Shown: one piece after another, positions 8,917 through 15,920 of the stretch
How the letters are laid out: the number at the start of each line of letters is the position of its first letter
Position numbering within the stretch: position 1 is the stretch's first letter
From: CAZNUM01 sp046861615
Lineage (GTDB): Bacteria > Fidelibacterota > Marinisomatia > Marinisomatales > TCS55
DNA: 30,640 nucleotides
Assembly (NCBI GenBank): GCA_046861615.1
Contig: JBHHUS010000022.1
Coordinates: 1-30,640, forward strand
Direction of reading: 5' to 3'
Notes under the pieces: model-generated
Databases searched by the model: none
Told to the model about the DNA's origin: nothing
Seen by the model: the letters and a program-made list of their open reading frames with translations, nothing else
Position numbers and translations under genes: made by a program

Positions 8917-8932
8917 TTGGCATAGTTATTGC
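8917..8932 (+). promoter_or_regulatory. Sigma-54 (-24/-12) promoter of the cytochrome-porin cluster
   Basis: TTGGCATAGTTATTGC carries the invariant GG and GC dinucleotides with exactly ten bases between them and matches the TTGGCA-N6-TTGC style consensus closely. Transcription would start near 8944, giving a leader of about 64 bases before the ATG at 9008, which has a GAGGT ribosome site. The gene just upstream encodes a GAFTGA-containing activator, which supports the call. Confidence 0.8.
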
Positions 8933-9007
8933 CTTATAGTTATAGTGTATTGTTGCAAACTGGTTGCAGAATATTTTCTGATTAAAGGAATAGTGAGGTA
9001 AAAAAAA

Positions 9008-10756
9008 ATGAAATCATTGATCCAATACGTCCGTCAAGCCGGCGTTTTAATTGTTTCTCTTTTATTTTTCAGCTATCTATTAATTAACACAACTGCCTGT
9101 GAAAAAACGGTTGAGAAGGTGGTTGAAGTTCACGATACAACCTTTGTCAATATCATCAGTGTTGATGATGTCAACGCCACTCCTGATTCGATTGCTGTTG
9201 GTGGTACCATCACTTTAACGGCTGATGTCAGTCTCAACGGCGCTGCCGGGGATCTGATCTATGACTGGAAAGCATCTGCGGGAAAATTTGACTCCGCGAC
9301 CGGTGATACCGTTACCTGGCATGCTCCGGATGAGACTGGTTCCTATACAATCACCGTACATGTCAGTGACGGAGCCAACATTGGAATTGGTTCCCGCCTG
9401 GTTGGGGTTGGCATGTATGCTCCCACTGTTACTCCTTACTATGTCAGCCGGGAAGAATGTGCCGGTTGCCATGGCAAAGCCAGCGGTTCCAGCTATGATA
9501 TTGATGAAGCCTGGTCCCTGACTAATCACGCCGGCGCCTGGGAAACACTACAGAGCAGCGGACATGCTGCTTCGTACTGCTTTGGCTGTCATTCCGTTGG
9601 CTATGAAGGTGAAAACGGCAACAGCGGATATGACGAAGCACCCATCGCAAAATTTGAAAATGTACAGTGTGAAAACTGTCATGGACCGGGATCCGACCAT
9701 CTTGCCAGTCAAGATAAAGCAGACATCGATAAAAATTATGATGCGTCTGTCTGTGGCACCTGCCACGATGGTGGATATCATCCTTTCTATACTGAATGGG
9801 CGGCATCTGTTCATGGAAATTCCCTGGATAACCATGCGGCTGGTTCCGCATATTGTCAGGGATGTCACGAGGGCGTAGCGGCATCTATACGCCTAGCGGG
9901 GGACATGAGCACATTTTACGGCAGCGGTGCTATTACTGATCGGCCCGATACGAGCGAAATCGCTCTTTCGGCCATCAGTTGCGCCGTCTGTCATAGCCCC
10001 CATCAAGCTGATAATGAACACCAGTTACGAACCATCAGCGATATTCAGCTGGTAGATGCCGGTGGCGTAACACCAAGTCCCATCACCGAAGGCGGTAATG
10101 GCAAACTCTGTATGCAGTGCCATCACGCCCGTCGTTCAGCTGATACCCAGCTTGAAAATGGGTATGCCTATTTTGGCCCCCATGGGAGCCCCCAGGCTGA
10201 TATGCTGGCCGCCCAGAGCGCTTACCTGGGAGTGGCTGATGCCAGCTTTAATTGGGCTGCACCTTCGCATCTGTATATTGAAAACAGTTGCGTAACCTGC
10301 CATATGAATACCATTCCGTACAATGGTACCACTGCCGTTACCGGACATTCTTATGAACCTACAGTTGAAGCCTGCGGCAAATGTCACGGAACAATCAATG
10401 ACTTTGCTGACATCATGGCCCGGGATGATTTCGATGGTGATGGAACAGTGGAAGGTGTACAAACCGAGGTAACTGGTTTAATAACGCTACTGGAAACCGC
10501 CCTAGTGAGTGCCGGTTTGGATACGACTGGAGGCGTCAGTATAGCACATGCTCTTGGTGATACACTGAGATCAACATTGCAATTACGCAAGGCAGGCTAT
10601 GATCTGGCTTTCGTACTGGATGATAAAAGTCTTGGAGTACATAACCCCGACTACACCGTACAAATACTCCAGCAAAGCTACAAATTCCTCACCGGTGCAA
10701 TACCCAGGGGTGCTGTCGAAGCAGATGGCTTACAAAAAGTAGCTACAATTTGGTAG
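9008..10756 (+). CDS. Nonaheme c-type cytochrome with N-terminal Ig-like domain, probable lipoprotein
   Basis: A 582-residue exported protein. The hydrophobic leader ends in TTAC, with C31 as a possible lipid-modified cysteine; the lipobox is imperfect. Residues about 45-135 form an Ig/PKD-like beta domain (VGGTITLTADVS, YDWKASAG, ITVHVSDG). After it come nine CxxCH motifs, the first three with the cytochrome c554-like spacing and surroundings (ECAGCHG, CFGCHSVGYEG, CENCHGPG). The last 90 residues are helical and contain LDDKSLGVHNPDY, a motif that recurs in other multiheme proteins of this window. It is the first gene after the sigma-54 promoter. The likely role is electron transfer at the periplasmic or outer face of the outer membrane, with the Ig domain perhaps serving docking. 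A specific reductase activity cannot be excluded. Confidence 0.85.
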   Translation: MKSLIQYVRQAGVLIVSLLFFSYLLINTTACEKTVEKVVEVHDTTFVNIISVDDVNATPDSIAVGGTITLTADVSLNGAAGDLIYDWKASAGKFDSATGDTVTWHAPDETGSYTITVHVSDGANIGIGSRLVGVGMYAPTVTPYYVSREECAGCHGKASGSSYDIDEAWSLTNHAGAWETLQSSGHAASYCFGCHSVGYEGENGNSGYDEAPIAKFENVQCENCHGPGSDHLASQDKADIDKNYDASVCGTCHDGGYHPFYTEWAASVHGNSLDNHAAGSAYCQGCHEGVAASIRLAGDMSTFYGSGAITDRPDTSEIALSAISCAVCHSPHQADNEHQLRTISDIQLVDAGGVTPSPITEGGNGKLCMQCHHARRSADTQLENGYAYFGPHGSPQADMLAAQSAYLGVADASFNWAAPSHLYIENSCVTCHMNTIPYNGTTAVTGHSYEPTVEACGKCHGTINDFADIMARDDFDGDGTVEGVQTEVTGLITLLETALVSAGLDTTGGVSIAHALGDTLRSTLQLRKAGYDLAFVLDDKSLGVHNPDYTVQILQQSYKFLTGAIPRGAVEADGLQKVATIW

Positions 10757-10838
10757 TAATTCGTGATCTTTCACTTCATCATTTTTACAATATACTGAAC
10801 CGTTGTGAAAATGAAATGATCTATCAAAAACGATGATA

Positions 10839-10878
10839 CCCTGTAAAGAAGGGGAGTAAAATCCCCTTCTTTACAGGG
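10839..10878 (+). terminator. Strong 17-bp stem-loop between cytochrome and porin genes
   Basis: CCCTGTAAAGAAGGGGA (10839-10855) pairs perfectly with TCCCCTTCTTTACAGGG (10862-10878) around a six-base loop. No run of T follows, so it is not a textbook intrinsic terminator on the plus strand. It may reduce read-through, protect the upstream cytochrome mRNA from 3' decay, or set a step-down in expression between the 9-heme protein and the genes behind it. Confidence 0.55.
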
Positions 10879-10933
10879 GTCAAACCTCCCACCGAATATG
10901 ATTTATTTTTTATTTTCACACTGGTAGTAAACC

Positions 10934-12097
10934 TTGGTTAAACAATTTCAATTACTGAGTCTTACGGGACTAATGTTAACCCTGGGAACGGCTGCATCCA
11001 TTTCTGGCGGTACAATTACTCAATCTCTGCTTTACCCCCGGTTGGATGTACAGTCCAGTGAACGATTTCTCTATCAGACCCGAATTGATTTCACTCAAAA
11101 AATTGCCTCCCGAGCGCATCTGAACCTGGATGCCGGCTTTACCCCAGCCATTGTATCCAGTCAGAACAAACTCCGCCTCTATGCGCTTAATTTTAAACTC
11201 TACCCATTTCCTAAACTACAGCTTGAAATTGGTCGCACCGTTTACTGGAATTCGCTGTTCCTCTCCCGGGTGGATGGCGCCCGGATCAGCCTTCAGCGGG
11301 GTAACAATAAAATAATTTACGCAGGCGGAATTATCGCCCCGGATTATTTTGAAAGCAGAAACTATTCCACAGACTATAGTTCTCATTACCTTGAATGGCG
11401 TCTGGATCTTAACCACAATCGATATCATTTCAGCTCCTGGGTCGTAAAACAACCACAAAGCCAGGATCAATATGCAGGCTTTTTATTCCGGCAGCAACTG
11501 TTCTTAAAAATCCAATCGACCGGTTATGGCGCCTGGGATGTGAAGCATTCCCGGTTTGAAAAATACCGTCTCCGTTTTGCCAGATCGGTTGGTTCTAAAG
11601 CCACTGTTTTCGTTACCTATCGGTACCATTCTTATTCCCGCAGCAATCCCTTTCCATGGACGGAAAAAGCGTTGAAAACACAGCCCGTGCTTTCGACCGG
11701 GATCAGAGTCCGGTGGAATAATACTTTATTCTGGACCAACAGCATCGTAACACGCACCCAAACGACTAACCGGAACTTTCGCTTCAACAGCAGTCTTCAG
11801 GGGAGAAATTTTCAGGTTGTGTTTATCTCTGAAACACACCATTTAGCCCGTTCCGCAGGTGGCAGTCTTACAGCCCGACACCGTCTTTCCAGATTACTCT
11901 CCATCGGCAGTAACCTCTTCTACCGGAACTATACTTTCAACAGTGCCGAAGCCGATTTTAAAACAACCGGCATCTCCGGATGGCTGTCGTTTACTCCCAA
12001 CACCACCTGGAGCTTAAAAATAACCGGCCAATTTTTTCAAAACCGCTATTTTAACCTGGACAACAGAATAGGCTTGATAATCAATTATGCATTTTAA
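10934..12097 (+). CDS. Outer-membrane beta-barrel, putative porin of a porin-cytochrome conduit
   Basis: A 387-residue exported protein with a leader (LLSLTGLMLTLGTAASISG) and then alternating polar/aromatic beta strands throughout. It ends in NYAF, with the terminal aromatic residue expected of an outer-membrane barrel. No cysteine pairs or heme motifs are seen. I do not recognise a named family; it is shorter than MtrB/PioB and lacks the MtrB N-terminal CxxC. The start is TTG at 10934, one codon after an in-frame stop; the next ATG (10973) would cut into the leader. Its last 11 bases overlap the 12-heme cytochrome gene. By analogy with MtrAB and the Geobacter OmbB-OmaB-OmcB complexes, it may sheath a periplasmic cytochrome. 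That function is inference from gene order. Confidence 0.7.
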   Translation: MVKQFQLLSLTGLMLTLGTAASISGGTITQSLLYPRLDVQSSERFLYQTRIDFTQKIASRAHLNLDAGFTPAIVSSQNKLRLYALNFKLYPFPKLQLEIGRTVYWNSLFLSRVDGARISLQRGNNKIIYAGGIIAPDYFESRNYSTDYSSHYLEWRLDLNHNRYHFSSWVVKQPQSQDQYAGFLFRQQLFLKIQSTGYGAWDVKHSRFEKYRLRFARSVGSKATVFVTYRYHSYSRSNPFPWTEKALKTQPVLSTGIRVRWNNTLFWTNSIVTRTQTTNRNFRFNSSLQGRNFQVVFISETHHLARSAGGSLTARHRLSRLLSIGSNLFYRNYTFNSAEADFKTTGISGWLSFTPNTTWSLKITGQFFQNRYFNLDNRIGLIINYAF

Positions 12098-12980
12098 AAC
12101 TTCTTTTCTAATCATTTTGACCGCCGGGCTGATGCTGCCAGCCCGGGATTTGCCTCAGGACGCGCTCCTGTTTTCGCATAAACTGCACATTCAGGATTTG
12201 GATCTGGAGTGTGAAAATTGCCATGGGACGATTCCTGCCAGTGAAAAAGTTACAGATCTCAATTTTCCAGCTATGGAAACCTGTTCCGAATGCCATGATA
12301 GCGATACTGCCCCCGATGATTGTTCCCTTTGCCACACAAACCCGGATGACCCCGGCAGGGTGGAAAGAAAATCAATTCAAAAACTGAATTTCTCTCATCG
12401 CTTTCACCTGGAACAAAATGCCGCCTGCCAGGATTGCCATACTGATATAATCGAGAGCACCATTACCCGCAAATCGACGCCTATTTCAATGAATCTGTGT
12501 TTCAATTGCCATACACAACCCACAAACAAACAGGATTGTTATCGCTGTCATGAAACCCTGGCGGGAAAAATACCGGTTTCCCATACTCCGGACTGGCGAG
12601 CAATTCATGGTCTCAGAGCTTCCTTTTCAAACCAGAATAATTGTTTCCAGTGTCACCAGCCCAGCCAGTGCGAAGATTGCCATCTGAAACGACAACTGGA
12701 GAACAAAGTTCACCCGGCGGATTTCGATTACACCCATGGTCAGGATTTCCTGGCTCTTACCAGTGATTGTGCCACCTGCCACGCCATGCCAGCCTTTTGC
12801 AACAACTGTCATCAGCGTCAGGCAATCATGCCCTTGAACCATAATAGTCTGGGGTGGGTTTCCATCAACCTGGAAAACGGCGGCGATCACAGCGACACGG
12901 CCCTTGATAATCCTGACTACTGCCTCCTGTGCCACGAAACTCCGGGAAGCAACCAAACCTGTATCCGTTGCCATAATTAA
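12087..12980 (+). CDS. Periplasmic dodecaheme c-type cytochrome (MtrA/OmaB-like role)
   Basis: A 297-residue protein with a short signal peptide (to about residue 20) and twelve CxxCH motifs. That is about one heme per 23 residues of mature chain, a density typical of wire-like cytochromes such as decaheme MtrA. Heme motifs are spread evenly (first CENCHG, last CIRCHN three residues from the end), and many His residues are available as sixth ligands. The start overlaps the barrel gene by 11 bp, a tight coupling expected for stoichiometric partners. It probably spans or docks into the barrel and passes electrons between periplasm and surface. Family membership beyond multiheme cytochrome is not claimed. 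Confidence 0.88.
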   Translation: MHFKTSFLIILTAGLMLPARDLPQDALLFSHKLHIQDLDLECENCHGTIPASEKVTDLNFPAMETCSECHDSDTAPDDCSLCHTNPDDPGRVERKSIQKLNFSHRFHLEQNAACQDCHTDIIESTITRKSTPISMNLCFNCHTQPTNKQDCYRCHETLAGKIPVSHTPDWRAIHGLRASFSNQNNCFQCHQPSQCEDCHLKRQLENKVHPADFDYTHGQDFLALTSDCATCHAMPAFCNNCHQRQAIMPLNHNSLGWVSINLENGGDHSDTALDNPDYCLLCHETPGSNQTCIRCHN

Positions 12981-12984
12981 CTCC

Positions 12985-14022
12985 ATGCAACTTAAAACGA
13001 ACAACTTTTTCGCTCTTCACCAACCTACTAACCGGCCTTCCATCCATAATCTGGGTTGGGGATTGGTTTTCTGTATTCTAGTGCTGACGGGATCCCAGTG
13101 TACTAAAATCAACACCGACCGGCAGCAACATGGAGCAGGCTGGGCTGACAGCACCAGCGAAAATTTTCATGGCGCCCGTGTGGCCCAGTCCGGGATCAAG
13201 AGCTGTGCTGCCTGCCACGGAGAGGATTACCAGGGTGGTTCCGTTAATGTTTCCTGTTACCAGTGTCATGCAGGAGGCCCCAGTGGTCATCCGGTTGGCT
13301 TTACTGATTTTAGTTCCGGCGCTTTTCACGGTTTTCAACTCCGTGATAACGGCTGGAATTTTTCACTCTGCCAAGCCTGCCACGGAACAGACTTCAAGGG
13401 TGGTACAATCGCTTACAGTTGTTCCCAGAGTTACTGCCATACCGGTAGTGCTGGTATTGAAACCTGCCATACCTGCCACGGGGACGGGACAACCGCCGGC
13501 TTCAGCGATCTATATGGTAATACCTCCACTAATTCCTTGGGCGTGGGCGCTCACAGCGCTCATCTGCGGATCCCCGATGCCCTTACAGCCACGCTGGATT
13601 GCGACGCCTGCCACCAGAAACCGGATTCTCTGTTTGCTCCCAATCACCTGGAAACTGATAATCGGGCTGAAATAACTTTCGGAGCGCTGGCAACCGATAA
13701 TGGAAATATAAGCCCGGACTGGGATTACGACAGTGCCACCTGTACCAATACTTACTGCCACGGCAATTTCACGTTCGATAAACAGTCAAGCCAGAACCAA
13801 TGGGTATTTACAGCGGATTCCATTACCGGGAATAAAAAAGCAGTTGTATGGACAACGTCCGGAGAAGCCGTCTGTGGCTCCTGCCATGATTTACCACCCC
13901 AGGGCCATAAACAAGACTTGACCAATTGTGGCGGGACTGGCTGCCACAGTTCCGTTATCGGAAGTGATAATATTTCCATCATTGATCCCTCCAAACACAT
14001 TAATGGAGAAATTGATAACTAG
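12985..14022 (+). CDS. Nonaheme cytochrome with CxxCH and CX4CH motifs, probable outer-surface lipoprotein
   Basis: A 345-residue protein from the ATG at 12985, four bases after the previous stop; an upstream GTG/ATG extension would overlap the 12-heme gene. The hydrophobic leader ends VLTGSQC, so C39 is a possible lipid anchor, though Gln before Cys is atypical. Six CxxCH motifs are seen, plus three with four spacer residues: CSQSYCH, CTNTYCH and CGGTGCH. The order CX4CH, then W..SGEAVCGSCHDLPPQGH, matches the Geobacter-type CxxxxCH...CxxCH domain found in secreted and outer-surface cytochromes such as OmcB relatives. As the last gene of the barrel cluster it is the best candidate for the external cytochrome of the conduit. 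Confidence 0.82.
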   Translation: MQLKTNNFFALHQPTNRPSIHNLGWGLVFCILVLTGSQCTKINTDRQQHGAGWADSTSENFHGARVAQSGIKSCAACHGEDYQGGSVNVSCYQCHAGGPSGHPVGFTDFSSGAFHGFQLRDNGWNFSLCQACHGTDFKGGTIAYSCSQSYCHTGSAGIETCHTCHGDGTTAGFSDLYGNTSTNSLGVGAHSAHLRIPDALTATLDCDACHQKPDSLFAPNHLETDNRAEITFGALATDNGNISPDWDYDSATCTNTYCHGNFTFDKQSSQNQWVFTADSITGNKKAVVWTTSGEAVCGSCHDLPPQGHKQDLTNCGGTGCHSSVIGSDNISIIDPSKHINGEIDN

Positions 14023-14144
14023 TTCATAGCTGAAATATTTTTTTATTTATTTTCCGCAATCCGCTGATTCGACAATAATTATCTATTGAAAAATGGTTAC
14101 TAAATGAGTAAAATTTATTAGGGGATTAACAGGAGGATTGTTTA

Positions 14145-14405
14145 ATGCCATTGGATCTAAAGGCAGAAACAATAAATAAAACAACCGAATGCCCGACCAG
14201 TTTCAAGTGTCTGGAAAACGAGGATAAAATAATGTGTGACTGGGATAAACCCATTTGCCCGGTATCCAGCCACATTGCCAATAACTCTACCTGGATTGAT
14301 GTTCCCGAAGGATTTGACAATTGTCCCTACCACGTTCCTTTCCTGAAGCGCCACATCTGCACCTGCCCCGTGCGCTGCGAACTATTTCTCAAATACGGTA
14401 AGTAA
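14145..14405 (+). CDS. Small cysteine-rich protein, unknown function
   Basis: An 86-residue protein with eight cysteines at 16, 22, 31, 38, 60, 72, 74 and 78, four of them in Cys-Pro pairs (ECP, ICPV, NCPY, TCPVRC). An AGGAGG ribosome site lies ten bases before the ATG, which supports real translation. There is no signal peptide, so the cysteines are probably cytoplasmic and may bind zinc or an iron-sulfur cluster. The spacing does not fit a ferredoxin or rubredoxin. It follows the cytochrome cluster by 122 bp with no clear terminator between them. I do not recognise the family. Confidence 0.7.
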   Translation: MPLDLKAETINKTTECPTSFKCLENEDKIMCDWDKPICPVSSHIANNSTWIDVPEGFDNCPYHVPFLKRHICTCPVRCELFLKYGK

Positions 14406-14525
14406 TCAATCCAAGAATACTGTCTCCTCCCATTACTCACCGGACTTGAAATTTGCAGCGGGCTAAAGCACTAAACCAACAATCAGAAAAAAGCTGCTGA
14501 AACCGGACCCAAAAAAGCGGTTGTA

Positions 14526-15242
14526 TTAACGTACTCCTAACCCAATTATTAACCGCAGCATTACTTCCGGTTGGTTATTTTTTATCTTGGTGATTGCAAA
14601 TCCAGATCCAAGCGCTACATATAATCCGTCTTTCCCGTGACTAATCACAGGGCCTAAATAATGGCCGTTTTCACTACCCTGGCTTTCGAGTCCGAAACCC
14701 AAAATTTCATTAATTTGTACCTGAACTCCGGCTGAATATTTTAGCGCTTGTTCCCACACCCCATTGTTTTCACTTTCCAATTCAAAGGTTGGATTTAAAG
14801 CTATATTAAAACGACCCAGATCCCGGGCTAAAATGCCCTTTAACTCCAGAACATGAGTACTGAAATCGGGCACACCCTGATATTCAATATATAAGAGCGG
14901 ATCCATGAAATATTGATTCTTTTCTCCAAAGCGATACCTGGTTCTGATCTTATACCCTGAATATACCAGTTCACCCTGGGGAACCTGAGTGAATGTTTGA
15001 TATAATCCGACATCGAACCGGTCATTCATGCCGATTTCGATTTCCATGTTGTGTACACTGGTAACCTTTCCTTCCAGGTTACTTTTCATCGGACTCAGGA
15101 AGGTTGTGTAAACCTCTGCTTCCGCTGAACCCCGTTCCATCGTCTGGTATTCGTAAGTCCAGACATAGGCTCTTTTATCTGCCAATCCAATATTGGAGAG
15201 TAATGAAATAATAATTACTGTGTTAAATATTTTCAAACCCAT
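14526..15242 (-). CDS. Exported outer-membrane beta-barrel protein (DUF6662-like)
   Basis: A 238-residue protein with a signal peptide ending near LLSNIGLADKRA. The mature part begins YVWTYEYQTMERGSAEAEVYTTF, the sort of opening seen in small transport-associated barrels in which the strand is followed by a description of a closed barrel (IEIGMNDRFDVGLYQTF, IRTRYRFGEKN, LYIEYQG). It ends in GLGVR. The alternating pattern supports 10-12 strands. The DUF6662 assignment is from memory and uncertain. It is transcribed away from the HNH gene. An AAGGGAA ribosome site precedes the ATG, and a Fur-like box lies 47 bp upstream, so iron or metal control is plausible. Confidence 0.6.
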   Translation of the reverse strand: MGLKIFNTVIIISLLSNIGLADKRAYVWTYEYQTMERGSAEAEVYTTFLSPMKSNLEGKVTSVHNMEIEIGMNDRFDVGLYQTFTQVPQGELVYSGYKIRTRYRFGEKNQYFMDPLLYIEYQGVPDFSTHVLELKGILARDLGRFNIALNPTFELESENNGVWEQALKYSAGVQVQINEILGFGLESQGSENGHYLGPVISHGKDGLYVALGSGFAITKIKNNQPEVMLRLIIGLGVR

Positions 15243-15288
15243 TTTAAGATTCCCTTATGTACTGATAATTGAAAGGGTAACAATATAT

Positions 15289-15303
15289 TGAGAATGAATC
15301 TCA
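15289..15303 (-). promoter_or_regulatory. Fur-like box upstream of the barrel gene
   Basis: TGAGAATGAATCTCA is an inverted repeat (TGAGA, five bases, TCTCA) that differs from the GAGAATCATTCTC type Fur core at only a few positions. On the minus strand it overlaps the expected promoter region, with CAATATATTG next to it, 47 bases before the ATG at 15242. Fur-family binding is inferred. Confidence 0.45.
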
Positions 15304-15398
15304 TTTACAATTTATAATTATTGTTCATTAAAAAGAAAAAGCACTGAAAATAATATGACTTTTAATGGGTATGTAATCCTACCTATTGCGCCTGGTTA

Positions 15399-15803
15399 GT
15401 GGGCATCCAGGATAAGACCGAACTGACCAAAGATGAAATCGCTGAAATTGAAGAGCATCTCCCTGGAGACTATGAAGATGGTGTATTTGGCTTAGATCAG
15501 ATCCCACCCATGCGGAACCTCCGGAGGAACAGAAGGATCGTGCGCGAAGCCCAGGCCAGGTATTCTGCTGTTTGCGAAGCGTGTGGAGATAATTTGATGA
15601 AAAAATATGGTCTGTTAGGAAAAGGGTATGTTCAATTCCATCATCGTAAGCCATTGGGTGATAACCCCAATCCCCAATTGAGTTCTTGGAAAGACCTGGC
15701 GCCCTTATGCCCTAATTGCCATGCCATGATCCACAGAACCAACCCCACTATGCCAGTAGAGCAGTTCAAAAAAGAAATAATTCAAAGCATAAAATCGTCT
15801 TAA
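15399..15803 (+). CDS. HNH endonuclease domain protein (McrA-like), probably missing its N-terminal part
   Basis: A 134-residue frame with the HNH fold of McrA-type nucleases: RRNRRIVREAQARY, CEAC, then VQFHHRKPL with the catalytic His pair, LAPLCPNCH and the final MIHR. The CxxC...CxxC pairs would bind structural zinc. Relatives usually carry an additional 100-200 residue N-terminal domain that reads modified DNA. Here only about 37 residues precede the core. The start is a GTG without a visible ribosome site, and an in-frame stop lies 12 codons upstream. I take it as a shortened restriction-type nuclease that may or may not be expressed. Confidence 0.65.
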   Translation: MGIQDKTELTKDEIAEIEEHLPGDYEDGVFGLDQIPPMRNLRRNRRIVREAQARYSAVCEACGDNLMKKYGLLGKGYVQFHHRKPLGDNPNPQLSSWKDLAPLCPNCHAMIHRTNPTMPVEQFKKEIIQSIKSS

Positions 15804-15830
15804 ATCTCACTTGATGCATGATAACGATAT

Positions 15831-15918
15831 TTCCGTACCATACGGAATAATAAATTTGGGAAATCACTGTATTACAGTACATTACGCAGTTAATACAGTA
15901 CGGAAAATACGGAAATCA
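15831..15918 (+). promoter_or_regulatory. Repeat-rich operator region before the Fic gene
   Basis: An inverted repeat TTCCGTACCATACGGAA (15831-15847) is followed by two copies of TACAGTAC (15873-15880 and 15894-15901), and the half-site TACGGAA appears again at 15908-15914, immediately before the Fic ATG. Such spaced half-sites suggest cooperative binding by a small DNA-binding domain. The Fic protein itself has a C-terminal helix-turn-helix-like segment, so autoregulation is a reasonable inference. Confidence 0.5.
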
Positions 15919-15920
15919 TT

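Noticed and set aside
12904..12984. Upstream 27-codon extension of the CX4CH cytochrome
   Set aside because: It would overlap the end of the 12-heme gene, and the extra residues do not form a signal peptide, whereas ATG 12985 gives a leader.
13130..13675. A 181-codon plus-strand open frame inside the CX4CH cytochrome gene
   Set aside because: It overlaps the real cytochrome in another frame. Its product is rich in Pro, Ala and Val without domains, and the heme-motif frame is clearly the coding one.
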